Shown: positions 1 to 8,140, counted from the first letter of the stretch. The stretch: DNA of 12,182 nucleotides from Larix sibirica (GCA_004151065.3 NWUY0304850335.1:1-12182), one strand, 5' to 3'. Notes: generated from the sequence alone by a model not told the origin. Numbers and translations: made by a program.

Positions 1-40
1 GAACACCTCTCATGTTAGTCTAGATTTCCCTAGGAGATTA

Positions 41-47
41 GAGAGAC

Positions 48-80
<33 letters not shown>
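41..80. repeat. (GA)n microsatellite
   Basis: A perfect run of about 15 GA dinucleotides covers 51-80, preceded by a short GAGAGA and an interrupting CATA. It lies where the linker between endonuclease and reverse transcriptase of the minus-strand LINE would be expected. I could not follow the LINE reading frame convincingly through it. Confidence 0.95.
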
Positions 81-82
<2 letters not shown>

Positions 83-229
83 CATGTGACACTTAGGGGT
101 AGATCTTTGAAGTTTTGTCGGTCTAGAAGTTGGTATTCCTTGCATCATAAAACTGCTAAATTGTGCAACAACAGCTCCAAAAGAGAGACAGCTCTCAAAA
201 TCCAACCATGCCAAATGGATGAGAAGACA

Positions 230-1194
230 TGAGAACTCCAGAATCTGAGAAAATTGACCTCTTTCAATTTATTCCTTCTTGCTTTGATTTCTCACTTTCA
301 TTTTTCCACCACCAATCTTTCCCAACCTTGCATGTTCATCATCCTATGACTAGCAAACTCCCACCAAAGGATCCATCTCCTTCCCCCCTTAGTCCTAGGA
401 AAGATTCCAAACCCTATGAACAAGAAACCTAAAGTCCGATGAATCCAAAAGAGAAACATTGATCTTAAACAATGAAAATGTAAGACCATCCAAAGACTAA
501 CCAAAGGAAATAGAAGTGTTAACGAGACAATGATTTAACCCAACCACGCTCATGACCCACCTACTATGTGAATCTTGCCTTAAAAGGAGAGAATCTCATC
601 GGGATAATAAAATTTGTTCAATCTAGCATGTACCTTGTCTCTTCCTTGACACATGTTGCTCCAAGTGAACCAACCTCCATAGACCAAGCCCTTCTTCTTT
701 TAGTTAGGATCAAAAACCTCGAGAGAATCTTTACACATGCACCAAGACTACTTTTCTTCTCCTAAAATAATAGAACCAAATCCACCCTTTCTATCCCCTA
801 CACATTAAGCCATATTAAAATCCCCTCCTAGAACCCATTCAACATCCAACAAAGAAGAGGCAAGCCAATCCTTAAGTGCACCCGCAATGTAACTATTGTT
901 AGTGGCATAAACCAAACAAAAGCCAACTAATTGATCTCTCAAAATATCTAAACCATGATCCACTACAAAACTCTAGAGGGAGTGGTAAATAACCAATACA
1001 ACACCCCTCTCCATTGTCCATGATATGTAGCGCAAAATGGACCATTCTAGCAATGGTTCATACAACATATTGGTTTTGAGCCAATAGATTCGATGTGCAA
1101 TATATGTTTTTGGACATGCACTAAAATCCTCCCCTCTTTCATATTTCTCAAGGCGAGGAGGGGTCAACTTAATATCCTTCATCTTATTTGCCAA
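230..1194 (-). pseudogene. LINE ORF2 endonuclease (EEP/APE-like) pseudogene fragment
   Basis: This is the endonuclease that nicks target DNA to prime reverse transcription. One frame (codons starting at 1194, 1191 and so on) can be read from 1194 to about 590 through five in-frame stops. In order it shows WLKTNM at about 1083-1066, where LINEs normally have LQETK (the catalytic Glu reads as Lys); a strand with GVVLVIYHSL; RDQLVGFCLVYA; GGDFNM at 828-811, the conserved GDFN; GGWFTWSN ending at 655; and ARLNKFY near 627-610, with Asn where Asp is usual. After a frameshift at about 560-590 the frame continues with VVGLNHCLV (remnant of SDH) and FSLFKINVSLLDSSDF. The protein start is unclear: RILS followed by a stop near 1180 may be the decayed ILSWN motif. 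No RT motif is visible before the left edge. Confidence 0.87.
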
Positions 1195-1380
1195 TCAACA
1201 TCAATATCCATGCACCAAACCAAGTCCAAGGCTGCCTTGGCAAACTCCTTTTGACCAAGGAGGAGGGCCTTCCTAAGACTAGGAAACTAGAACAAAAGAG
1301 GTCGATAAATGGAATGACTCCTTCACTTGAAGCCAATGACAAGGAGTCTATGTTGCATTATGTTGTACAATGTTTGGAAT

Positions 1381-2556
1381 CTTAGGTTGCTATGGAACAG
1401 GCTTAGGATATATGTGGCAATAGTCCCAAATGAGGTAAGCCTCAAACTAACATGCAAAACACGCATTAAGCAAGTTCAAGTATCTTAATTTTTGCAAGCA
1501 AACCCCTTCCGTGGTGAACAGTATAATATGTTGAAGAAAATTTTTCATTAGGTAAACCTCTACACATCCATGAGGAATGGCCCTAAATGAGTTCCTCCTA
1601 CCATCTAGAATCAAAATATGGTTGAATATAAGCAAAGATATCAACAAATGTTTTGAAATCTACAAAATGGCCCAGGAATTCTATCCACAACGGGTAATTA
1701 GCCTTGTTAATATCTTTTGGACTAAATCCTGACCTATAAGATTGCACGTATGCCAAAGAACCTGCTATGTTCCACGTCCCATATTGTAACAAATAGCGAG
1801 CAACAACCTACGAATTAAAAAGCAGGCCGGCACAATAAGAGTTCAATGAAACACCTTTGACCTCCCAATTCAACACATACCGTTTGTTAAATGCTTCCTC
1901 GTTCAGACTCCTTCCCAAAAAAACATAGAATAATCCCTCGTAGTTCAAGTTTCTTTCTCCCTTCAACGTATTCCTTTATTTTTGTCCATAAAGAAATTAA
2001 AATTCTCACCAAGAATTACCCTGCCCAACACTGAAATTTGAGTTATTGGCACCAAGATCAACAAAACTAGATGATTCCACGGGCTGCAAAGAAACCAACT
2101 CAGTTTACCCGACCCCAGACGAACCATCATTTACCCCGACATCAGCCAGAGACGCCCTGATATGGGCATGCAGAGCAAGATCGAGCTCTTTTTGGATAGA
2201 CAACTAATGGCATTTGATCTGGATAGGATCGCGTTCTTTGCATCTTCCTTAATAGCCATTAGCCATCTCCCTCAAATCATCCAACCGCAATTAGTTCAAT
2301 TCTGGTCGACAACAACATTAAGTGCTACGATCTTCCAACTAACCTCCTGGATCACACTCGTTTCATTCCTAGCATGGTCAATGATAACATTGTTTTCCTT
2401 CATAGATTGCATATAAACAGACAAGTGGATACCGAACCCATTCACAGCTTCAGCGTGAACATCAATGAGAGTCACCTGGGCGGCCGAGCGTGGGTTCAAG
2501 GCCCTGGCAACCTAAACGTTCGATGATTTCGCCCTTTCCCGAGTAATTTTATGCAT
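1381..2556 (-). pseudogene. LINE ORF1 pseudogene, DUF4283-like and CCHC knuckle
   Basis: ORF1 proteins of plant LINEs bind RNA and help form the retrotransposition particle. The likely start is the ATG at 2556-2554, followed by MHKITRERAKSSNV and a stop. The frame stays open over 2499-2296, then shifts near 2290-2340. From there one frame runs to 1598 with about six stops and includes FNKRYVLNWEVKGVSLN, LLQYGTWNIAGSLAYV and YPLWIEFLG, the W/P/L-rich pattern of DUF4283. A second shift near 1610-1640 leads to AIPHGCVEVYLMK and LNLLNACFAC, then a degraded knuckle. In that knuckle the expected His is Tyr and the last Cys is Tyr, each explainable by one transition, and a stop follows the second Cys. 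The call rests on the ordered match of family-typical motifs, not on a database search. Confidence 0.82.
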
Positions 2557-3040
2557 TTAGAAACATGATTTTAACAATATGAATTCGGAATTTTTTTTTT
2601 AAATTCTGGATTCCAGTCAAAACTAGAAAAATTCGGATTTTTTAAAAAATATCTGGATTCCGGTCAAAAGGTCAAAAACTCCGGAGGGGCAAAATCGTCG
2701 AATGTAAGGCCAATTAAAGGATAAAGTCTAAACTCGCGTTGCACCTCCTTGATTTACCACAATGAGAGAAGGCATTTTCGTCATCGAACAGTGGATTGTG
2801 GAATGATCGGACTCGATCATACACAAACTCTAGAAAATTGCGTCCTGAACCAAAGCGGCTTCCACCCACAGTAACCTGCTACCACGTTTCTAAATAGCTC
2901 TCTACTACTCACATTGGAAATACAACAGCGCAAATTGTTCGACCTGAGCAAACTGGGCTTCGGCCGTTCCAGTTTTGGGTGATGTAATCATTGCTGGGAA
3001 AGTCTTGAATGGAAAGACGATTTACCTCGAGAGTTTCTTT
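2557..3040 (-). promoter_or_regulatory. Possible 5' UTR/internal promoter of the minus-strand LINE
   Basis: This stretch directly precedes the ORF1 start on the minus strand. Much of it is clearly richer in G+C and CG dinucleotides than the AT-rich DNA right of 3040. I find no convincing coding frame. L1-type elements carry an internal promoter in a 5' UTR at this place, so the position suits that role, but no promoter motif was identified. It could equally be older flanking DNA. Confidence 0.4.
2583..2678. repeat. Two degenerate 48-bp tandem units
   Basis: Both units start with ATTCGGA followed by a T-rich run, continue with CTGGATTCC(A/G)GTCAAAA, and repeat at a spacing of 47-48 bp (2583 and 2631). 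On the minus strand they lie 27-122 bp upstream of the LINE ORF1 start. Confidence 0.75.
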
Positions 3041-3441
3041 TGTTTTCTTATTATAAAATTGAGTGGGATTTTTTTATTTTTTAATTATGAAATAGCAATC
3101 TCTCAAGGGTATATCTAACAGTTCGTAAGCCAGATATATCAAAAACTTGTGACTCAGTAGGGATCCCGAAACCCTTTATCCCAAGAATCACATACCCTTC
3201 GAACCTTGTCACAATACTAATAAACAACCCTTCCCAGGACTGAATAGGATTTCTTTATTGACATGTTATCTTTGCTTTGGTTGTGGGGTTTTCACTCACT
3301 ATACCACAATAAGTGTCTATGACTATCAACAACAATTTTCACTTTACCGGTCCATATTAAAATGTTGTCGATTGGTTCTTTATTTGTATGTTATTGCAAA
3401 TGATGCTCTCATCGTCCTTCGAAGGCGATGGCAATTTTTTT
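3041..3441. other. AT-rich spacer without recognisable gene
   Basis: About 400 bp with short open frames only. The longest, 61 codons at 3258-3443, shows no family features. No RNA gene or repeat boundary was recognised apart from the palindrome at 3410-3430. Confidence 0.6.
3410..3430. repeat. Near-perfect 21-bp palindrome
   Basis: CATCG-T-CCTTCGAAGG-CGATG: a perfect 10-bp palindrome (CCTTCGAAGG) flanked by complementary CATCG/CGATG arms, with a single unpaired T. It could form a hairpin but has no supported function. Confidence 0.8.
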
Positions 3442-3667
3442 AAATTCAAATTCAAGGAATTCTCTATGTTGTGTCCAAATTCAAATGTGATGAATTATTT
3501 TATGATTATTTATTGGATATTAATAAAAGTATTTTATCTTTTATAGTAAATAATTACAAATTCAAATTCAAGGAATTCTTTATATTGTGTCTAAATTCAA
3601 TGAATTATTTTATGATTATTTATTGGATATTAATAAAAGTATTTTATTTTTTATGGTAAATAATTAT
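3442..3667. repeat. 116/110-bp tandem duplication, AT-rich
   Basis: Unit A (3442-3557) and unit B (3558-3667) both begin AAATTCAAATTCAAGGAATTC and share GATTATTTATTGGATATTAA. Unit B lacks six bases near its middle (ATGTGA) and differs by a few substitutions. The end of unit B overlaps the left target-site duplication of the next element, so the duplication probably predates that insertion. Confidence 0.92.
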
Positions 3668-3675
3668 TGAATGTT
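3661..3675. repeat. Left target-site duplication of the 3.0-kb retroelement
   Basis: TAATTATTGAATGTT here matches CAATTGTTGAATGTT at 6653-6667 in 13 of 15 positions. The right copy follows immediately after a poly(A) run, as expected for target-primed reverse transcription. Confidence 0.75.
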
Positions 3676-3757
3676 AGGTGTGGGAGAATATTATTAATCT
3701 TGAAGGAAATTAAGAAATGACTTATACATGGGATATGGATCAAAACAAAATTTCTAG

Positions 3758-4085
3758 CATTGTATAAAGTATTCTCATATTGCGAACATTGTATCAAGGT
3801 ATTCTTATATCGCAGAAGATTCAAGCCTAAGAGGTATTCATAATTGGTGACTTGGTAATCATCATCAACCATATTAGAAAATAAGAGTAAAGTCTACTTT
3901 CACCCATAACTAGAATAATAGTCAATCAAGTGAAAATCCTAGCATTGTATCAAGGTATTTTCATATTGCAAGAGATTCAAACCTTGGAGGTATTGGTACT
4001 TGGCGACTTGGCAATCATCATTGACCATATTAAAAAAGAAAGACAAAGTCTATTCTGCCCCATAACCAGAACATTAGCCAAGGTA
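3758..4085. repeat. Internal ~156-bp sub-repeats at the unit's 5' end
   Basis: CATTGTAT(C/A)AAGGTATT starts at 3758 (29-bp partial), 3787 and 3943. The last two, 156 bp apart, are diverged full-length copies sharing the order GATTCAA, GAGGTATT, GGTGACTTGG-like, CAATCATCAT, ACCATATTA, AAGTCTA, CCCATAAC. Copy 2 carries the same set near 5136-5462. They are much more diverged than the large tandem copies, so this is an older event. Confidence 0.85.
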
Positions 4086-4203
4086 AAAGGTTATCTTGTC
4101 TTTTTAAACCAAATATGTTTTTTTCATTTTCTTTGAAACTGTGATGGAAAAGCCAACTCAATGGCCAATCAAGCTGTTGGATTAGCAAGAAGTTCGTTAA
4201 TTA

Positions 4204-4228
4204 GAGGGATATTAAGACAATATCCCTC
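4204..4228. repeat. Perfect 10-bp stem hairpin (also at 5581-5605)
   Basis: GAGGGATATT and AATATCCCTC are perfect reverse complements separated by a 5-nt loop, AAGAC. The hairpin is unchanged in copy 2. No U-run follows, and no function is assigned. Confidence 0.85.
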
Positions 4229-4563
4229 CTTTGTCATGTTACCAAATCTATGTTGTGTAAGGCTCATTAAGACAAGCGATGGGAAGAATGAACACAAGTG
4301 GGATATATGTCTCTATTGAGAAATCAACCATTATTATACCCTTAGTTTGGTCTCATTAAGGGCAGCCAATGATCTTATTTGCAATTACTGTGTCTATAGT
4401 CTAGGTTTGTTATTTACCAATGGACAACCTACTTGGAATTGTTTTACTTGTGATTTTTTATGGTCTTGCTCCTCGGATAGTTCTTGTTGGTTTTTCTCTC
4501 TTCACCAAGAGCTAAGAGGAAGTGGGGATTGCTTGTTTCTATATTATTTTGCCATGTTCCGCT

Positions 4564-5046
4564 ATGGCTTCACGTAGATGTTGTTCCTAAATTGGAGTTT
4601 TTGCATCATGGGAAATCATGAACAGAGGCCATTGTGCTTATTGTGAATGCATGGGACAAAGAAAGATAATCAAAGCTATGAGTGAGCAATTAGATGCTCT
4701 TAAGGCCTCTATTCAATCTCTAAATGATACAATCAAACATTTCATTGACACTCAGGAGACCAAGGTTGGTATCTTGGAAAGCACAGTGGAAGACCATTCC
4801 AAAAAGTTAGTCAAAATGAAGGATGATCTAAATATGCATTGTAACATTATCTTAAGCTTTGCTCAGAGGTGACAATATTTAGTGGAGCGACCTTCGGTCT
4901 TAGTGGGTTCATCTTTTGAGGAGTGGAAGGAGGAAGACACTGTCTAACAGGTGGAAAAAGAAGTAGCCAATCAACCTTTTCAAAGCTCAAGAGTGCAAAG
5001 AGATGCTGACATGCAAGAAGCTCAAAGTGTGAATGAAGATGAGTAG
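4564..5046 (+). pseudogene. Coiled-coil ORF remnant, copy 1
   Basis: I do not recognise this protein. The longest open stretch is ATG 4618 to TGA 4872 (84 residues). The same frame reads upstream to an ATG at 4564 (MASRRCCS, then a stop) and downstream through TGA and TAA to an acidic tail, ending NEDE-stop near 5046, about 160 codons in all. Residues 4-12 of the 84-residue frame form a Cys cluster (HCAYCEC). Residues ~20-75 have hydrophobic residues spaced like a coiled coil and are rich in Lys, Glu, Asp and Ser, for example MSEQLDALKASIQSL. That composition suits a gag-like or ORF1-like oligomerising protein but is not diagnostic. The internal stops recur in copy 2, so the longer gene was broken before the duplication. 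Confidence 0.5.
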
Positions 5047-5096
5047 CCTATCTAGGTTTACTTTTATATGTTTTGCTTTGTGTTATGGCTAGGTGG

Positions 5097-5123
5097 CAAT
5101 CATCATCAACCATCATCATCAAC
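5097..5123. repeat. Junction filler between the tandem copies
   Basis: The 27-bp junction contains ATCATCATCAACCA followed by a second partial copy. The same motif occurs inside the unit (after GACTTGG at about 3853 and 5228). Filler copied from inside the repeat suggests template switching or slippage when the duplication formed. Confidence 0.8.
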
Positions 5124-6473
5124 CAAAATTTCTAGCATTGTATAAAGTATTCTCATATTGCGAACATTGTATCAAGGTATTCTTATATCGCAGAAGATTC
5201 AAGCCTAAGAGGTATTCATAATTGGTGACTTGGCAATCATCATCAACCATATTAGAAAATAAGGGCAAGTCTACTTTCACCCATAACTAGAATAATAGTC
5301 AATCAAGTGAAAATCCTAGCATTGTATCAAGGTATTTTCATATTGCGAGAGATTCAAACCTTGGAGGTATTGGTACTTGGCAACTCGGCAATCATCATTG
5401 ACCATATTAAAAAAGAAAGACAAAGTCTATTCTGCCCCATAACTAGAACATTAGCCAAGGTAAAAGGTTATCTTGTCTTTTTAAACCAAATATGTTTTTT
5501 TCATTTTCTTTGAAATTGTGATGGAAAAGCCAACTCAATGGCCAATCAAGCCGTTGGATTAGCAAAAGGTTCATTAATTAGAGGGATATTAAGACAATAT
5601 CCCTCCTTTGTCATGTTACCAAATCTATGTTGTGTAAGGCTCATTAAGACAAGCGATGGGAAGAATGAACACAAGTGGGATATATGTCTCTATTGAGAAA
5701 TCAACCATTATTACACCCTTAGTTTGGTCTCATTAAGGGTAGCCTGTGATCTTATTTGCAATTACCATGTCTATAGTCTAGGTTTGTTATTTACCAATGG
5801 GCAACCTACTTGGAATTGTTTTGCTTGTGATTTTTTATGGTCTTGCTCCTCGGATAGTTCTTGTTGGTTTTTCTCTCTTCACCAAGAGCTAAGAGGAAGT
5901 GGGGATTGCTTGTTTCTATATTATTTTTCCATGTTCCGCTATGGCTTCACGTAGATGTTGTTCCTAAATTGGAGTTTTGACATCATGGGAAATCATGAAC
6001 ATAGGCCATTGTGCTTATTGTGAATGCATGGGACAAAGAAAGATAATCAAAGCTATGAGTGAGCAATTAGATGCTCTTAAGACCTCTATTCAATCTCTAA
6101 ATGATAGAATCAAACATTTCATTGACACTCAAGAGACCAAGGTTGGTATCTTGGAAAGCACAGTGGAAGACCATTCCAAAAAGTTAGTCAAAATGAAGGA
6201 TGATCTAAATATGCGTTGTAACATTATCTTAGGCTTTGCTCACAGGTGATAATATTTAGTGGAGCGACCTTCGGTCTTAGTGAGTTCATCTTTTGAGGAG
6301 TGGAAGGAGGAAGACACTGTCTAACAGGTGGAAAAAGAAGTAGCCAATCAACCTTTTCAAGGCTCAAGAGTGCAAAGAGATGCTGACATGCAAGAAGCTC
6401 AAAGTGTGAATGAAGATGAGTAGCCTATCTAGGTTTACTTTTATATGTTTTGCTTTGTGTTATGGCTAGGTGG
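5124..6473 (+). repeat. Tandem unit, copy 2 (~1.35 kb)
   Basis: Second copy of the unit at 3746-5096, in the same orientation. Beyond AGGTGG at 6468-6473 it runs into the unique 3' end (ATAGTTTATCG). In copy 1 the same point runs into junction filler, so copy 2 carries the original 3' flank and copy 1 the original 5' flank. Confidence 0.95.
5965..6423 (+). pseudogene. Coiled-coil ORF remnant, copy 2
   Basis: Second copy of the frame at 4564-5046. It is open from about 5968 to 6249, with ATG at 5995. TGA then ends it (followed directly by TAA), and the acidic tail can be read on to a stop near 6421. Compared with copy 1 over the 84-residue frame I count six amino-acid changes (Arg to Ile, Ala to Thr, Thr to Arg, His to Arg, Ser to Gly, Gln to His) and one silent change. 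That ratio argues against selection for protein function since the duplication. Function unknown. Confidence 0.5.
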
Positions 6474-6652
6474 ATAGTTTATCGAAATTTATAGTTGTAA
6501 TTTTTTTTGGTTTTCAAATGGCTTGAAGAAGAAGCACTTAGGTTTTTATGAGTTGAAGAATGACATTTTAGAGTTTATTTTGGACTTTAAATTTTGGAGT
6601 GGTCCACGGTCTTTTTAATATTAATATCAAATTATCCATCCCTAAAAAAAAA
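6474..6652 (+). other. Unique 3' end of the retroelement with poly(A)
   Basis: Non-coding, T/G-rich stretch ending in CCATCCCT followed by nine A at 6644-6652. The AT-rich box before the A run resembles the 3' terminus typical of plant L1-type elements, which is probably what reverse transcriptase recognised. Confidence 0.6.
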
Positions 6653-6667
6653 CAATTGTTGAATGTT
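6653..6667. repeat. Right target-site duplication
   Basis: CAATTGTTGAATGTT, the partner of 3661-3675 with two mismatches, both transitions. Joining the flanks gives an uninterrupted empty site. Confidence 0.75.
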
Positions 6668-7880
6668 TATTTCATCCATGATTCAACAATTCAATATTTA
6701 TCTTGGAACTATGTTATCACTTTATTGGGATCAAACTATGTTGCATTTTCAATATAGTCACTGGAGCAATAATCACCAGGAAAAGACAAAGGTTGTCATC
6801 CTTGGCGGAGAAGAGTTGCTTTCCTAGTTGAATTGGAATTGGAAACTTATTCTACCAAGGAATATCATTGTATCATCTAGGATTCCCGTTTGGAATTGAT
6901 GTATTTGTGAATGTCCTTTTGATTGGTTCTATAGAAACTTCAAAAGCAAGCTTCGATGTTGGGCAAGGCAAGAAAATCCTCTTGTAGGACTAATCACTAT
7001 CATGAATCACATTCTGACCACATTATTTTACTCTTGTATTTTCTTTCTATTGCAAGGCATGAGAACATGAAACAACTTTGGCACTTTTTAGAGGGGTTCA
7101 TGGTGGGAAACAAAGGCTACCTTTGATATCTTGAAGCTTTTGCACTTCACTAAACTAAAATAGAAAGGTGGACTTGGTTTCATTGATATTTGTGCTCAAG
7201 GAATCATGCTAGCAGCTAAATAGGTTGCATGCACCATGAATGCTAATCCTTCTTGACAAATACTTGTGCAACATCATCTCTATAATGCTAGGCACATCAA
7301 TGGCATCTCTAGTCCTTTCAGACTCTATGATAGCATCAACGCAACTCAAACCATTAAGATTTCAAGATCATTAGTTCTTATGAGAATTTGGAAAATTTAG
7401 AACTCGGTGTACAAGTTGTTGCATTGGGATTATTTGGACTATAGTCAGGGATGGAATTTAATTGTGTGTTCAATATGAACTTTCTCTAGTAAATGATGAC
7501 AACTTGGATTGCTTCCCTCATTTACAAGCAAATGTTTGGCAAAAATAAGGCTTTTATACATGAGGATAGGTGATATGTGAGATAAGGACAACTTAATCAA
7601 TCTCAATCATCTTCTTCAAGATGTTGACTACTCAACTTTCACTGCATTATGTCAACAAATTCCATAAAGTTGTTGGGCTAAGTTGAATATGTATATCCAT
7701 GGGCCTATTCATATAGATTGGATATGGTCTTATAGTAAGTTTTTTTATGGTTTATCACTCCAATGAAATCTATGCTAATTTGCTAAGGTTTTGCCATATA
7801 GTTGAAGTTCTCAAACTTCAAAAGATGCAACTTTTATGGCTTTAATTTATGGGCGAATAATAACCAGCAATTGAAAGTGC
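6668..7880 (+). pseudogene. LINE reverse transcriptase ORF2 pseudogene, C-terminal part
   Basis: ORF2 copies the element RNA into DNA. The fragment begins at a probable remnant of the FADD active-site box (FIHDSTIQYLS, 6671-6703). It continues through GAIIT, then EKTKVVILGGEELLS and WNWKLILPRN; YLGFPFGIDVFVN; and from 6918 a single frame with FDWFYRNFKSKLRCWARQ, PLVGLITIMNHILTTLFY, KLLHFTKLK, GGLGFIDICAQGIMLAAK, FRLYDSINATQTIKISRSL and MYIHGPIHIDWIWSYSKFF. These match in order the post-palm part of LINE RTs (SGA..EKT, YLG.P.G, KL..W, N..L....YY, GGLG...). There are shifts near 6757, 6777, 6877 and 6918 and more than ten stops, several where LINE proteins usually have Trp (AAK-stop-VA, NPS-stop-Q, WKI-stop-N, GDM-stop-DK). 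The fingers and most of the palm are absent, so it is 5'-truncated. Confidence 0.88.
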
Positions 7881-8140
7881 AAGGAAATATTGCTTGTAAA
7901 AAAAAAGTCAATTATTTGATGTTTTCAAAAAATATTTTAAAGTATATATTTCTATATATATCAATTTTGTTTTAGTTATTAAGAGTTGTAGTATACCCTG
8001 GTTTTACCTCGTGGTGATGATCTATCTTTTTTGTTTTTTGTTTTAAGGTGGCAAAACATGGTGATGATCTATCTACTACGCATGTTTCATTCATTTCTAG
8101 TTATTTAGAAGCATATTTTAAAAAAAAATAAAAAAAGCTA
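7881..8140 (+). other. AT-rich tail region of the RT remnant with A-tract
   Basis: No coding frame is recognisable. TGGTGATGATCTATCT occurs twice (8012-8027 and 8059-8074, 47 bp apart, identical). A9-T-A7 at 8120-8136 could be the poly(A) tail of the truncated LINE. I found no matching target-site duplication, so this end is tentative. Confidence 0.5.

Larger units (their letters stand above)
1..2556 (-). mobile_element. Decayed LINE (L1-type) retrotransposon, 5' half
   Basis: On the minus strand, ORF1 (N-terminal region, DUF4283-like domain, CCHC knuckle) is followed downstream by an apurinic-type endonuclease carrying GDFN, FTWSN and RLN motifs. This is the order found in plant L1-type LINEs. 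The frame is interrupted by many stop codons and at least three frameshifts, so the copy is dead. Reverse transcriptase, 3' UTR and poly(A) tail would lie left of position 1, so no target-site duplication can be checked. The 5' boundary is uncertain and may reach about 3040. Confidence 0.88.
3746..5096 (+). repeat. Tandem unit, copy 1 (~1.35 kb)
   Basis: Starts at CAAAATTTCTAGCATTG and ends at GGCTAGGTGG. Copy 2 begins 1378 bp to the right; the offset becomes 1377 after a net one-base deletion near 3890/5265. By-eye comparison gives about 35 differences, roughly 97-98% identity. Contains the sub-repeats at 3758-4085, a hairpin at 4204-4228 and the coiled-coil frame at 4564-5046. Confidence 0.95.
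3676..6652 (+). mobile_element. Poly(A)-ended, TSD-flanked retroelement of unknown family with internal tandem duplication
   Basis: The element is ~3.0 kb, bounded by imperfect 15-bp direct repeats and ending in a run of nine A (6644-6652). Its last ~40 bp (TTTTTAATATTAATATCAAA and then a pyrimidine-rich stretch before the A run) resemble plant L1-type 3' ends. The layout is a 70-bp unique 5' part, a ~1.35-kb unit, a 27-bp junction, the same unit again, and a 179-bp unique 3' part. Without the duplication the element would be about 1.6 kb. I see no reverse transcriptase, endonuclease or DUF4283 domain, so it would need enzymes from another element. The only coding-like content is a coiled-coil frame in each unit. 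It could be a non-autonomous LINE derivative or a retroposed transcript. Confidence 0.7.

Noticed and set aside
229-432. 67-codon plus-strand frame
   Set aside because: Antisense of the LINE endonuclease C-terminal region; no features of its own.
2162-2416. 84-codon plus-strand frame with hydrophobic segments
   Set aside because: It is the antisense of the LINE ORF1, which has ordered family motifs on the minus strand.
3190-3205. CCCTTCGAACC as a tRNA T-loop
   Set aside because: No matching acceptor stem, D-arm or anticodon arm could be placed around it.
3930-4136. 68-codon frame repeated at 5307-5513
   Set aside because: Lies within the 156-bp sub-repeats and ends in a poly-Phe tract from T-rich DNA. 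No family features.
4347-4577. 76-codon open frame in copy 1 (and at 5724-5954 in copy 2)
   Set aside because: Cys/Phe/Trp/Leu-rich translation with no domain, overlapping the leader of the coiled-coil frame. Its presence in both copies follows from the duplication, not from selection.
3746-6473. The two 1.35-kb copies as LTRs of an LTR retrotransposon
   Set aside because: Only 27 bp separates them, with no internal region, primer-binding site or TG...CA ends. The flanking TSD and poly(A) fit target-primed insertion better.
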